Positions 9,001 to 16,369 of a stretch of DNA of 64,000 nt are shown piece after piece. Source of the DNA: Phaeodactylibacter xiamenensis (GTDB lineage: Bacteria > Bacteroidota > Bacteroidia > Chitinophagales > Saprospiraceae); contig NZ_JPOS01000029.1 of the NCBI RefSeq assembly GCF_000759025.1, positions 1 to 64,000 of the forward strand, read 5' to 3'. Below the pieces are notes generated by a model. That model had not been told where the DNA came from, searched no databases, and saw nothing but the letters and a program-made list of their open reading frames with translations. How positions within the stretch are numbered: position 1 is the stretch's first letter; each line of letters opens with the position of its first letter. Made by a program: the position numbers and the translations under genes.

Positions 9001-11124
9001 GGTGAGGTGCATGTGGTCGACAACTGCTCAGCAGATGCTATCGTCCTTGACCCGATCGTGGACATCAGCACTTGCGGCAGCGGTACCATCACACGCCGCT
9101 TCCTGGCAATCGACCTGGTGGGCAACATCTCTATGGATACCCTCACACAAGTGATCACTATTGGTGGAACCGGAGGCTTCAACGTACGCTTCCCCGCTGA
9201 CATACAGGTATCTGCCGATGTTTATGCGACGGATACGCTGGAAGGCGTGGCCATCACTAACCTGGGTTGCGATTCCCTCTCCATAAGCTACACCGACTCG
9301 CTGGTGGCAGCCGTAGATGGCGAGTGTTCCCGCATCCTGCGTACCTGGGAGGTAACTAACTGGTGCGACTACGATGCGATTGACACCGCAGTGGTCATCC
9401 GCCGCGATGAAGATTGCGATGGCCTGATGGGCGAAGAGGATGTATGGCTCCTGGGCCGTCCGGATTCTATCTACGTCGATGCCGACAGTTCGGTACTGAA
9501 CACCTTCCCAATGGCGGGTGTGAAAGATACCCTCTGTGACGGTACAACCAACCCGGAAGGCTACTGGAGAACAGTTGATAACACAGGACGCTGGGTTTAC
9601 ACGCAGGTGATCCGCATCGAAGACAACGGATTTGATGCTTACGCTATCTACCTGCCAGCAGACAGTACAGTATTCTGTGACGATCTGTCTGCGGATTCTG
9701 TCCGGGTGTACGGTTCAGCTTGTGACTCCATTACCATCAGCCATACGGATACGCTGATTGCGGGTGAGGGCGAAGCTTGCTACCGCATCCTGCGCACCTG
9801 GGAGGTGACCAACTGGGACGAGTACGATGGACTGTCTGATGCCATCAGTATCCGCCGCGATGAAGATTGTGACGGACAGCTGGGCGAAGATACCACATGG
9901 GTGCTCCGTCAGCTCGACACCACGTACGTTGATGCCGACAGCTTATTCCTGAACAACTTCCCGCTAGCGGGCGTTAAGGATACTATTTGCGACAGCACGA
10001 CCAATCCGGAAGGCTACTGGCGTACAAGCGCCTCCACTGGCCGCTGGATTTACACCCAGATCCTGCACGTGATAGATGAGGAGGCACCGGTAGTAGCCTT
10101 CGAGCAGCCAGATCCATTCTGCAGCTTTGAAGGAGACACCTGCGATGCTAACGTTATCTATCCATTCGCATTGGACGGCAAGTGCCTGCCAGATACCCTG
10201 CTGCCAGACTCCATGGTGGAGATGACCTTCCGGGTATTCCTGGATGCAGGAGCTGATGGCATGCTGGATATGGATGTGACAGACTCTGTGGACATTACAG
10301 GCAGCTATCCGGATTACGTGATCAATGGCAAGTTCCCAATGGGCGAACATATCCTGGAACTTAACGTAGTGGATGCCTGCGGCAACTTCACAGCAGTGAA
10401 CCTGCCATTCGAGGTGGTAGACTGCTTCGTGCGCGCACCACAGTGTTTCGATGACCTGTCTGTAGAACTGCAGCCGCTTGCCGAACCTATTGACATAGAC
10501 GGTGACGGAACGATAGACCAGGCATTTGCTGATATTACGCTGGAATACCTGCTTGAAGCCATGCCAACAGATGATTGCAACGGTCCTGTGGGTTACGCCA
10601 TGAATTTCATGGGCGAAGCCTTCAGTATGGAGCAGAACAAGCTCACGTTGACTTGCTCGGACAATGATACCTACGAGGTTGAGGTATGGGCATTCGATAA
10701 AGCAGAAAACCCATACGCACTGCAGCCCGATGGTTCTGTAGGAGGCCGCAACTCAGAGCGTTGTGTTACCCTCATCACCGTTACGAATTCTGATGCTTGT
10801 CTGGCAGGCTTGGCCGGAGCAGATAAGGATGAAGAAAAAGGCGTGGCGGCTGAGCAAGACGTTGCACCCGCACTGTACCAAAACGTGCCTAACCCGTTTG
10901 TTGACGCGACGCTGATTGACTTCTACCTGCCTCAGGCAGATGAAGTACAGTTTGAGGTACGCAATGCTGCCGGACAGGTAATGAAAGTAGTACAGGGATG
11001 GTACGATGCAGGCACGCATCAGGTACGCCTCGACCGCAGCGATTTGATAGCAACCGGAATTTACTACTACACCTTGCGCACCAGCAAGGGGGTACTGACG
11101 AAGCAGCTCATTATTGCTGAATAG
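1..11124 (+). CDS. Giant DUF11-repeat T9SS surface protein (5' partial)
   Basis: Secreted, probably cell-surface or adhesin-like protein; at least 3706 residues, open at the left window edge, stop at 11122-11124. Domains in order: a fragment of one DUF11 repeat, then seven full DUF11 (Ig-like, about 128-residue) repeats starting IDLEL at 277, 661, 1045, 1429, 1813, 2236 and 2623; fourteen Cys-bounded repeats with a D-NGTPSDPSDD-like acidic motif (3040-7158); a long region of HYR/Ig-like segments with paired cysteines (about 7160-10800); and a C-terminal T9SS type A sorting domain (about 10860-11124, with NVPNPF and a final ITKQLIIAE-like strand region). The acidic loops suggest calcium binding, which is inference. 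Repeats 3-5 are almost identical in DNA, so copy number may vary between strains or be misassembled. Its true start lies outside the window. Confidence 0.9.
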   Translation, partial: NMVPCELTAMTSDPVCNGAYDDATGIWTIGDLAMGASVSLEITASVNATGDYFNVAEVSEANEDDTDSTPDNDDGDQSEDDEDSAETSPNPVIDLELTKVVDNSTPNVGEEVTFTVTVENQGPSDATGVAVRDNLPSGYTFVSSNGAYDDATGIWTIGDLANGASVSLEVTASVNATGDYFNVAEVSEANEDDTDSTPDNDDGDQSEDDEDSAETTPNPIIDLELTKVVDNATPNVGEEVTFTVTVENQGPSDATGVAVRDNLPSGYTFVSSNGAYDDATGIWTIGDLANGASVSLEITASVNATGDYFNVAEVSEANEDDTDSTPDNDDGDQSEDDEDSAETTPNPIIDLELTKVVDNATPNVGEEVTFTVTVENQGPSDATGVAVRDNLPSGYTFVSSNGAYDDATGIWTIGDLANGASVSLEITASVNATGDYFNVAEVSEANEDDTDSTPDNDDGDQSEDDEDSAETTPNPIIDLELTKVVDNATPNVGEEVTFTVTVENQGPSDATGVAVRDNLPSGYTFVSSNGAYDDATGIWTIGDLANGASVSLEITASVNATGDYFNVAEVSEANEDDTDSTPDNDDGDQSEDDEDSAETTPNPVIDLELDKRINNQFPVIGEEITFTIEVVNQGPSTATGVVVEDKLPSGYIYTGFSADQGDYNANTGLWNIGTLPAGEMVTLLITAEVKFGGNHLNLAEVVDANEDDIDSTPDNGVDTDGDNNVQNDPDDEDDGDGVPVNVQKLIDLELTKVVDNPNPTVGETVAFTLTLINQGPDNATGITVRDNLPSGYNFVQSGGGNYDAATGIWQVPNTPPGVERTLVILATVNADGDYFNIAEVASANEDDVDSTPDNDDGDQSEDDEDSAEVEIDVVIDLELEKSILGSSNVEAGDLVTFQIDLVNQGPSEATGVVVTDQLPSGYTYNSDSGNGAYDASTGDWEVGTLAAGESVSLTITATVNLTGDYINLAEVTNANEDDIDSTPDNGVDTDGDGDVDDDNGDEDDGDGVEVNVDCDIEVIITDITCDDNGTSSDPTDDVYSFTLEVVNNGGAGTTWTTMINGAEVSGSYGEPVTFGPYSIAQIGDQTFMVNDEDVNGCLTMAVVEAPEPCSNDCAIQITQSSTVCDDNGTPSDPSDDLFFFTVKAGGNNLSGGFSVSVNGEVAVPSVSYGGGQILAANVGPYAIADGPIEVTVTDLGDPDCQASVTLDPPATCSEECGILPELVLTKCDDNGTPSDPSDDVFTATILVNANNPAGNTWVASTGATGTYGATFTTVSFPIAAGDVTITFSDQADPNCVGSLTVTPPETCSDACDITSAQAVNVECSDNGTPSDPSDDTFTFEVIVTGVNTSATWTDNLGNTGTYGVPVSYGPFSIAANPTVTLDITDAADGICTAQVVAVAPPTCSDVCDINATIVQGPYCNDNGTPSNPNDDVYFIDVQVTGNNTGSGWNANGSTAGTTAGGYDQVVTFGPYQPGANVLINFTDTNDGDCVATIMESIPDESCSEECNVFITSVNTICLNNGTPFNGNDDQFFVTLIVNGSNTSNSWNGTGGASGTYGMPASFGPFPISMGQVSISVNDSNDPSCNASVLVTAPPPCIDCEVTPELLSIDCDDNGTSADPSDDLYYATVEVSSQGATSSLGWRYRVLPTGSYVGHFPYDQPVQIGPFSIEGGNVNVRIADAGDGSCNETLSLQAPAPCSDLPCELTAMTSDPVCNNNGTPTDPSDDTYSFELTVTAVNTSAAEFTATVNGTTYTEPFGTLIITGIPADEDAIITNISVVGEDDCSAEDITVPATGECSDDCLIEVVAADPVCDFNGTTDPGDDTYSFELTVTPVNETGQFWTASINGQVFTEPYGTILITGIPADENTVISGLADLDNSSCVVNDVVVQATGECSPEEPCEITAELIAGSELCDDNGTPGDGDDDTFTFEVLVTNAGAGTGWTANDGTTGIYGDTITFGPYSAADIGDVLTFTITDNDEAACADAFEVTVPNCTNDCNLTADVLNMSCNDEGTPNDPTDDTYTFDLIIHGTHVGDTWTADDGTTGNFGDTISFGPYLITDGNTTFDVVPDANDNCVLTVLVTAPQPCSEACDIEAAISNVTCDDNGTPGDSSDDTFSFTALVTGDDISNSWIALDENGMPIQFGMTGMPTVFNLGSLIADGPVSITFRDISNPDCEVTVEITPPAPCSVAPCTISADVAIESCDNNGNADPADDTFTFTITVNGDDADGSWTADFDNLSGEYGTTYTFGPYPVGTDLDFTISNVGNALCSSNVLVDAPDECPETLDCDIISASAFNIECDDMGTAAPEDDIFVFQVLVAALDENGIPSTGAWAIDFAGSTFEGIYNVPSQVFEIPVDATSSEAVDLNVVDALSEDCFTSLSLILPIVPEIDCPDDTDFAVRTQDVQYIDGQLNTDDDTLSTICWAEDLAEGLRYYDTTTVVAEASDMFTFVLLSDMNQVVDMDGYGAIFDGVYNHLMPCCNLADTTHLPDLDNELLNPMIDFSSYNLGGLVPVGSMSVQLTGEVAHTLMVTTVTAAETGNYRWLVFSQNGTQLLDTNGLPYPAEATQVNYDLLCTDVDSLINNPLSLVLTGEATVEAFCGIDSLFFTDQLAPASEDCLPNVINRSFVVTDVRGNSFSCAQEIQIQVPALEDVKMPKLAAMFDCEAEFTGDANGNPHPSLTGYPYVQSAFDVHLLNEPFCNISADYEDSDREDICAGTYSFERTWTITDLCTPDSVRTFVQTIKVGDLTGPVVSCPISDHYCPVVEEDIMLFSTDPFDCTATIEVPMPEVTDACSDEWTVITEVVSVDMSNDTVIYTIIDTLLEDDLRLITGLEIGEYKFRYTVTDDCGNSTQQLCHFRVADLSEPVAICTGALNVSVGGFGLARLFTHHIDAGSYDNCGIDSMMVRRVYERDPEDCSDLSTPYYSAWGNYVEFNCCDAGTYVTVELRVVDAAGNVNICWLDVLVEDKTAPQCIGLEDVTVGCGDLPEGFDPFSLNQLDSLFGEVHVVDNCSADAIVLDPIVDISTCGSGTITRRFLAIDLVGNISMDTLTQVITIGGTGGFNVRFPADIQVSADVYATDTLEGVAITNLGCDSLSISYTDSLVAAVDGECSRILRTWEVTNWCDYDAIDTAVVIRRDEDCDGLMGEEDVWLLGRPDSIYVDADSSVLNTFPMAGVKDTLCDGTTNPEGYWRTVDNTGRWVYTQVIRIEDNGFDAYAIYLPADSTVFCDDLSADSVRVYGSACDSITISHTDTLIAGEGEACYRILRTWEVTNWDEYDGLSDAISIRRDEDCDGQLGEDTTWVLRQLDTTYVDADSLFLNNFPLAGVKDTICDSTTNPEGYWRTSASTGRWIYTQILHVIDEEAPVVAFEQPDPFCSFEGDTCDANVIYPFALDGKCLPDTLLPDSMVEMTFRVFLDAGADGMLDMDVTDSVDITGSYPDYVINGKFPMGEHILELNVVDACGNFTAVNLPFEVVDCFVRAPQCFDDLSVELQPLAEPIDIDGDGTIDQAFADITLEYLLEAMPTDDCNGPVGYAMNFMGEAFSMEQNKLTLTCSDNDTYEVEVWAFDKAENPYALQPDGSVGGRNSERCVTLITVTNSDACLAGLAGADKDEEKGVAAEQDVAPALYQNVPNPFVDATLIDFYLPQADEVQFEVRNAAGQVMKVVQGWYDAGTHQVRLDRSDLIATGIYYYTLRTSKGVLTKQLIIAE
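277..1812 (+). repeat. Four near-identical 384-bp tandem DUF11 units
   Basis: Units begin at 277, 661, 1045 and 1429, each exactly 384 bp (128 codons), and a fifth related fragment lies at 52-276. Differences between units are few and mostly synonymous (for example ACC/ACT, GAC/GAT). Identity falls sharply in the following units at 1813, 2236 and 2623, which match only at protein level. The repeats lie within the giant surface protein and keep its frame, so gain or loss of units would only change length. Confidence 0.95.
3040..7158 (+). repeat. Fourteen Cys/Asp-rich protein repeats
   Basis: Within the giant protein, fourteen units of about 90-105 residues each begin with C followed some ten residues later by C(D/N)(D/N)NGTP(S/T)DPSDD and F/Y-rich strand residues; most end in a PP(A/T)CS or equivalent before the next Cys. 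The paired cysteines and the D-x-N-G-x-x-x-D-x-x-D-D loop suggest disulfide-closed Ig-like modules with a calcium loop. DNA identity between units is much lower than in the DUF11 block, so they are older duplications. I do not recognise a named domain for them. Confidence 0.8.
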
Positions 11125-11200
11125 TCAATAAAGGCATTACATTCCCCGTTTTAGATCTGAGGATTTGGTCCAATCGGACCATTTCCTCGGGCTTCGGGGA

Positions 11201-11237
11201 AAGAAAAAAGCAGCACCTGAAATGATCAGGCACTGCT
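11201..11237 (-). terminator. Intrinsic terminator of the malic enzyme gene
   Basis: On the minus strand a stem (CCTGA/TCAGG closed below by GCAG/CTGC, positions 11216-11220 with 11226-11230 and 11210-11213 with 11233-11236) is followed by a T-rich tract, the complement of 11201-11209. It lies about 65 bases after the malic enzyme stop codon. Confidence 0.7.
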
Positions 11238-11271
11238 CGTAAGAATTTTGTGCATATTTGTTTTTGTTGAT

Positions 11272-11305
11272 GGGGTAGAGCTCAATGTTCTACCCCTCTT
11301 TTTTA
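11272..11305 (+). terminator. Intrinsic terminator after the giant surface-protein gene
   Basis: Perfect 8-bp stem GGGGTAGA (11272-11279) with TCTACCCC (11289-11296), then a T-rich run to about 11305. It ends inside the last codon of the convergent malic enzyme gene. A further imperfect hairpin at 11158-11188 lies closer to the stop codon. Confidence 0.7.
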
Positions 11306-12475
11306 TTTTAGCGCGGCCTCCTTTACCGCATCGGCTACTTTCCAGGCTACCTGTTCCTGCAATGAAGCCGGAATGATCGACTCCCGGGTAGGGTTGGGGA
11401 TGAAGTCTGCAATAGCGTACGCAGCAGCCAGCTTCATCGCCGGGGTGATCCGTTTGGCTCTTGCATCAAGTGCGCCCCTGAAAATGCCGGGGAAGCCAAG
11501 GACGTTATTGACCTGATTCGGTAAATCACTACGCCCGGTACCCACAATTGCCGCACCGCCCTTGTAAGCGTCTTCCGGCATGATCTCCGGATCGGGGTTC
11601 GCCAGAGCGAAGATGATGGAGTCTTTGGCCATGGTTTTGATATCCGCTGTAGTGAGCAGGTTGCCTACACTTACGCCGATGAATACATCAGCATCGACGA
11701 TAGCGTCTTTCACCGAACCGGTTCTGTTGTTGGGGTTCGTAAAGGTGAGCACCTCCTGCTTGGAGCTGTTGAGATTGTCACGGCCGCTATGGAGGATACC
11801 CTTGCTGTCGCACATAATGACTTCCCGCACGGCAATGCATTCAGAAGAATTCTGATGATCCACACATTTCAGTAGCTTTGCGATGGCTACGCCGGCAGCC
11901 CCGGCCCCGTTGATCACAACCTTGAGGTCGAATAGGCTTTTGCCTACAAGTTTGGCTGCATTGATCAGCCCGGCCAGCACCACGATAGCCGTACCATGCT
12001 GGTCATCGTGGAATACCGGAATGCCAATATCCTGTAGCCGTTGCTCAATTTCAAAACTGCGGGGTGCCGAAATATCTTCCAGATTGATGCCCCCAAAGAC
12101 CGGCGCGATCAGCTTCACGGTTTCGATGATCTTTTCTGTATCCTGCGTGTCCAGGCAAATCGGGAAGGCATCAATATTAGCAAAGCGCTTAAAAAGCATA
12201 GCTTTTCCTTCCATAACCGGGATGGCCGCATGTGGGCCAATATTGCCCAGCCCCAATACGGCTGAGCCATCAGAAACAATAGCTACGGTATTACTTTTGA
12301 TGGTGTAATCATACACCTTTTCGGGATCGGCAGCGATGGCCCGGCAAGGCTCTGCAACACCCGGCGAGTACACCAAAGACAAGTCCTCTTTAGAGCGGAC
12401 ATCCATCTTGGGCGTCATCCTGATTTTCCCTTTCAGGTATTGGTGGAGGTACAGGGATTCTTTGAAGTAGTCCAT
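11303..12475 (-). CDS. NAD(P)-dependent malic enzyme, single-domain
   Basis: Oxidative decarboxylation of malate to pyruvate in the cytoplasm, feeding anaplerosis or NAD(P)H supply. The protein has 390 residues from the ATG at 12475, chosen because MDYFKESLYLH is the usual family beginning; the frame stays open 14 codons further upstream. Visible motifs are YSPGVAEPC, the SDGSAVLGLGNIG block, the active-site lysine segment MEGKA, the metal site region FHDDQHGTA and the Rossmann motif NGAGAAG. Length matches the short YtsJ-like class and lacks the phosphotransacetylase domain of the roughly 760-residue MaeB form. Cofactor preference (NAD or NADP) cannot be read with confidence. It converges on the giant surface-protein gene and diverges from the amidase gene. 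Confidence 0.92.
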   Translation of the reverse strand: MDYFKESLYLHQYLKGKIRMTPKMDVRSKEDLSLVYSPGVAEPCRAIAADPEKVYDYTIKSNTVAIVSDGSAVLGLGNIGPHAAIPVMEGKAMLFKRFANIDAFPICLDTQDTEKIIETVKLIAPVFGGINLEDISAPRSFEIEQRLQDIGIPVFHDDQHGTAIVVLAGLINAAKLVGKSLFDLKVVINGAGAAGVAIAKLLKCVDHQNSSECIAVREVIMCDSKGILHSGRDNLNSSKQEVLTFTNPNNRTGSVKDAIVDADVFIGVSVGNLLTTADIKTMAKDSIIFALANPDPEIMPEDAYKGGAAIVGTGRSDLPNQVNNVLGFPGIFRGALDARAKRITPAMKLAAAYAIADFIPNPTRESIIPASLQEQVAWKVADAVKEAALK

Positions 12476-12649
12476 ATGTTTTGGTAATCTATGGTTACAA
12501 ATTTGGTTACAGCACAATTAAAGGTAGCAGATTTTTAGAATTCCGGCCATCCCCATGACGTATTGAGCGGATAGCATGCCGCAATCAGTGCGCGGAAAAT
12601 ATTTACCTTGTGCGTTTCGTTATTTTCTTTTTGCAACTACATACCGAAC

Positions 12650-14206
12650 ATGATTAGAACGATTACGACTACTGTACTACTACTGCTGTTTTGTACACTG
12701 AATGCCTTTGCTCAGCCAGCCCGGGCTACTATAAATGTAAGTGGGCAGCAGGCTAATGCCAGCATCCGCATACCTCTGGCCAACCCTCAGCCCTTTCTGG
12801 CCTTTTCTGCCGTATGGAAAGGGCAGGAAGGCACCCTGAATGCCCGGTTTTCTCCTGATGGAGAGCGCTGGGGGGATTGGGTGGCTTTGGGAATGGATGG
12901 CCACGCTGAGCAGTCCTCTGAAAAATACATAAGTGAACTGCACTTTGCTCCTGCGGGTAGCCAATGGGTGGAAGTTCAGCCCGCTATTGGCATGGAAAAT
13001 CTAGTCTTGCACTTTTTTAACCCCGGCCGTACAGACGAACTGGAACGCACAGGGTATCCCCCAGCCGTTACAGAGCGCTCCCCGGTCTACTGCCCCTGTG
13101 ATCAGCCTGATTTTGAAGGCCGCGAGGACTGGTGCCCCGATGGCACCTGCCCGCCTGATGCAACACCCGTTGGTACCAATCCAACCCACCTGATCATCCA
13201 TCATGCTGCCGGGACGAACAGCTCCAATGACTGGGCCGCTGTCGTCCGCGCCATATGGGATTTCCATACCGGCGTAAATGGCTGGGATGATGTAGGCTAT
13301 AACTGGCTAATTGATCCCAACGGAGTGCTGTATGAAGGCCGGGGCGATGACCGCCTGGGCGCCCACTTCTGCGGTACCAATGGCGCTACGATGGGGGTCT
13401 GCATGCTCGGCGATTACACCAGCATTACACCTACTGCGGCAGCACGGGGCACCCTGGCTCACCTCATGGCCTGGAAGAGTTGTGATATTGGCGTAGATCC
13501 ACTTGGAACAGCCTTTCACAGCAACTCCGGCCTGCAGCTGATGCGCATCTCCGGCCATCGCGATGGCTGCGCGACGGCCTGCCCTGGTGATGCTTTTTAC
13601 CCACAATTACCCGATGTACGCAACGACGTTGTGGACTTCATCGCTAATCAGTGTGCGGCTATTGCGCCACCCCAGAACCTCACCGCACAAATGACTGCCG
13701 ATACCGCCGTCCTACTGGAATGGGTGGATGAATCGGATAACGAAACCGCATTCCTCGTAGAACGGTCCAACTCTTTCTTTGGCACTTACGTACAAATTGG
13801 GGAAGCTCCTGCTAACGCGACGACCTATGAGGACTTCGATATAGAAATCGGGACCGGTTATTACTATCAGGTGAGGGCGACTACAGGTACGGATACTTCA
13901 CTCTATACCAACAAGGCATTTGTGTTTACCAATGTGGTGAGCACGGACAATCTGCTACAGGGCCAAACGGTAAAGGTCTTCCCTAACCCGACTTCCGGTG
14001 CCCTGCAGTTGCAGTGGTCAACACCGCTTGATGGACAGGTCATGCTCCGGGTCTTAGACAGCAGAGGAGTGCCCGTACAAAGTCAGCAATTGCCCGGTCA
14101 CCAACTTCAGCATCAGCTGGACCTGGGCGCGTTGCCTTCCGGGCTTTACATGGTAGAGCTCATCAATGAGTCGGAGCAGGCCATTTACCGGGTCTTCAGA
14201 AAATAA
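12650..14206 (+). CDS. T9SS-exported N-acetylmuramoyl-L-alanine amidase (PGRP type)
   Basis: Predicted to cut the amide bond between muramic acid and L-alanine in peptidoglycan, outside the inner membrane. Start chosen at the ATG at 12650 because it gives a clean signal peptide (MIRTITTTV...AFAQ); an upstream ATG at 12608 would add 14 unneeded residues. After a beta-rich N-terminal part, residues about 175-335 form an Amidase_2/PGRP domain with LIIHHAAGT, GYNWLID, GHRDG and CPGD; the two histidines and the cysteine are the expected zinc ligands. A fibronectin III-like domain follows (about 338-430) and a T9SS type A sorting domain ends the protein (VFPNPTSG ... LPSGLYMVEL). The role, cell-wall turnover or attack on other bacteria, is open. 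Confidence 0.88.
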   Translation: MIRTITTTVLLLLFCTLNAFAQPARATINVSGQQANASIRIPLANPQPFLAFSAVWKGQEGTLNARFSPDGERWGDWVALGMDGHAEQSSEKYISELHFAPAGSQWVEVQPAIGMENLVLHFFNPGRTDELERTGYPPAVTERSPVYCPCDQPDFEGREDWCPDGTCPPDATPVGTNPTHLIIHHAAGTNSSNDWAAVVRAIWDFHTGVNGWDDVGYNWLIDPNGVLYEGRGDDRLGAHFCGTNGATMGVCMLGDYTSITPTAAARGTLAHLMAWKSCDIGVDPLGTAFHSNSGLQLMRISGHRDGCATACPGDAFYPQLPDVRNDVVDFIANQCAAIAPPQNLTAQMTADTAVLLEWVDESDNETAFLVERSNSFFGTYVQIGEAPANATTYEDFDIEIGTGYYYQVRATTGTDTSLYTNKAFVFTNVVSTDNLLQGQTVKVFPNPTSGALQLQWSTPLDGQVMLRVLDSRGVPVQSQQLPGHQLQHQLDLGALPSGLYMVELINESEQAIYRVFRK

Positions 14207-14428
14207 TCTGGTCCGCCACACGTTTAAACCCTTTCCTACGGAGGTGCAAACGAACATCTATCCTAAGGAAAAGTTAGAATAGGAGGGACGAGTATTAAAA
14301 AGTGTTAACGCAAGCGGCGAATTTTCAGTTACCAGCGTTACTTGTTCCAGATGCCACGTCTATATGAGATGTAGGCATATCTACAAAAAACCGAAAACAA
14401 TTTATTTTAAACAAAATCAAAATCCATC

Positions 14429-15412
14429 ATGCAAAAATTGTTTCTGAAATTTTCCGGAGCTGCGATCCTGCTTACTCTTTTGATCGCTACCGGTTGCGGT
14501 GAAGATGATCCAATCGATCCAATCACTCAGCTGCCACCTGAGGTACGTCTGGTTGATGGTGTAGGATTTACTTCCACTGACGCTACCCTGGCTCCCGGAG
14601 AAACATTTACAGTGAATGTGGAGATACTAACGGGCGATAACCCACTTGAAACTTTCACCTTCCTGGTAGATGGTACTGCTATCAACAACACAAACATTGC
14701 TAACTACTACGCCAACGGTGAATTCGAAGTAGACGGAAGCGTGGAAACGGCCAACAACCCGGTCACGCTTTTTGGTGATGCGAAGCAGGGCGCTTCAATC
14801 GTAATTGAAGTCGTGCCATTCGAACAAATGGATGGTGAAGTCCGGACCTACACCTTCGAAGCTGCTGATGAAGCTGGCAACGTAGGTACTATTTCACTGG
14901 ACATCACTGTTGTAGATCCTACCACACCAATTGATGCTACCCTAACTGGCGTACTCTTCAATCAGGCTGGCCCTACCGGTACCGGTGGTCTTAACCTCGA
15001 TAACGGTGAAGGTACAGGCAGTGCCGATGCAGAGGCTGAAATCCGCGACCTTGGCCTGGATTGTACAGTTCCGGCTCCTGGCCTGAACTGGCGCCGTCAG
15101 ATCGGTACCGTCAATGGTGCAGATATGGTAAAGGTAGACGAGACTCAGGTTGAAAACTTCACCTTCGATAACGTTTCTGTTAAGGAAGAAATCGAAGCTG
15201 CTTACGCTACAGGTGTAGAGCTGAGCGATGGTGCTTCCCGGAACTGCGCAACTGGCACCGACACCCCGGTTACAGATGTGACGGACGAATTGGTCGTAGG
15301 CGATATGTTTGTCGTCTTTGCCAACGATACCCACTATCTGATCCGCATTGACGCCATCAATGAGACAGATAACAATAACGCAGATAACTACGAGCTGTCC
15401 ATCAAGTACTAA
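14429..15412 (+). CDS. Exported lipoprotein, function unknown
   Basis: 327 residues with a signal peptide and lipobox LLIATGCG (Cys about residue 24), so probably anchored in the outer membrane. The mature part begins with an acidic, Pro-rich linker and then an Ig-like beta region of about 120 residues (VNVEILTGDNPLETFTFLVDG, ending VGTISLDITVVD), followed by a second domain of about 150 residues with two Cys and a repeated pattern of short strands. I do not recognise a characterised family. It is monocistronic: a strong terminator follows directly, and about 220 bases without another gene precede it. Confidence 0.8.
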   Translation: MQKLFLKFSGAAILLTLLIATGCGEDDPIDPITQLPPEVRLVDGVGFTSTDATLAPGETFTVNVEILTGDNPLETFTFLVDGTAINNTNIANYYANGEFEVDGSVETANNPVTLFGDAKQGASIVIEVVPFEQMDGEVRTYTFEAADEAGNVGTISLDITVVDPTTPIDATLTGVLFNQAGPTGTGGLNLDNGEGTGSADAEAEIRDLGLDCTVPAPGLNWRRQIGTVNGADMVKVDETQVENFTFDNVSVKEEIEAAYATGVELSDGASRNCATGTDTPVTDVTDELVVGDMFVVFANDTHYLIRIDAINETDNNNADNYELSIKY

Positions 15413-15432
15413 GCAACAACGCTTATCAACTA

Positions 15433-15479
15433 CAGGAGAGCGCAGTTTCGGTCCGTCGAAGCTGCGCTCTTCCTGTTTT
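15433..15479 (+). terminator. Intrinsic terminator after the lipoprotein gene
   Basis: Long stem CAGGAGAGCGCAG against CTGCGCTCTTCCTG with one bulged base and a 16-base loop, followed by TTTT at 15476-15479; 20 bases after the stop codon. Confidence 0.8.
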
Positions 15480-15559
15480 AAGATGCAATTATCAATTTCC
15501 ACCTTCGTTTCATGTTGGTGAGTTCTGTACTTTTGTGGTCAAACCAGGAATGGCACCGT

Positions 15560-16156
15560 ATGATGAAGAAGATTTTTTCCTACCTGTTACTGATTGGCAC
15601 CCTCGGATTCTTGCTGCCACAAGCCTTGCAGGCGCAGTGTGAGTTCGCTGCAGATACTATAGACCCGTTCGATAGCACACGCCTGATCATTTCCAAGCCC
15701 ATGCCCATCGGCTTGCTGATTCCAAGCCTCTACGAAACGGTGGATGGCCCTAAGATTATTGAGGAAGCGGAAGTCGCCTTTTCATTCATGGAAGGTGATG
15801 TGGACAATATCAATTCTTTTTTCCTCACCATTGCTACGCCGGAGTATGATTTCCAGAAAATCGAGGCCGGGCGCAACGTTATCATTGCTTTTGAGGACAC
15901 CTCTGCCGTGCAGTTACTGAATTACCCGGACCGTGGCGTTTTCAGCAAGGAAACGAATATGCGCATTTACCAACATACCTGTATCGTGCCCATTGATGTG
16001 TTATACCGAATGGCCGGCTATGATATCTTAGGCATCCGAATAAGGTACGAAGGCAAAAAGCGCACGATTATGCTGAATGAAGCTCAACAGAAGGCACTCC
16101 GTCAGGCCGTAATCTGTGCCAGTGAAGCTGCCGGATTTTCCCCTTTAAATCCCTGA
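15560..16156 (+). CDS. Secreted protein, function unknown
   Basis: 198 residues from the ATG at 15560 (a second ATG follows immediately). The frame is open from 15512, but the signal peptide MMKKIFSYLLLIGTL...LQAQ is complete from the chosen start and ends at an Ala-Gln site typical of Bacteroidota. The mature protein is mixed alpha/beta with no sorting domain and no lipobox, so it is probably periplasmic. No recognised family. A hairpin at 16327-16360 (GGAGCGCT/AGCGCTCC) with a short TTTCTT tail may terminate it before the convergent aroQ gene. Confidence 0.75.
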   Translation: MMKKIFSYLLLIGTLGFLLPQALQAQCEFAADTIDPFDSTRLIISKPMPIGLLIPSLYETVDGPKIIEEAEVAFSFMEGDVDNINSFFLTIATPEYDFQKIEAGRNVIIAFEDTSAVQLLNYPDRGVFSKETNMRIYQHTCIVPIDVLYRMAGYDILGIRIRYEGKKRTIMLNEAQQKALRQAVICASEAAGFSPLNP

Positions 16157-16326
16157 CGAAACAAAAAAGATTAAATAATATTTTTTAACACCGTGCCCAC
16201 GGTGTAACCAAGGCTGGCGTAACCAAAACCTATTACAAATGACTACTCCGAAAAGGATGGAAAAATTGTGAAAGAGCAGTTCTTCTATTCCTGGCCAGGA
16301 TAGAATCTAACCGATTAAGCAAGTGT

Positions 16327-16366
16327 GGAGCGCTCTATCTGATGCCGGGTAAAGCGCTCCTTTCTT
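16327..16366 (+). terminator. Possible terminator between convergent genes
   Basis: Stem GGAGCGCT (16327-16334) with AGCGCTCC (16353-16360), 18-base loop, tail TTTCTT. The tail is short, so the call is moderate. Confidence 0.45.
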
Positions 16367-16369
16367 ATG

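Noticed and set aside
7654-9012. 452-codon minus-strand frame inside the giant gene
   Set aside because: Arises from codon bias of the sense gene; no signal peptide, domain or promoter.
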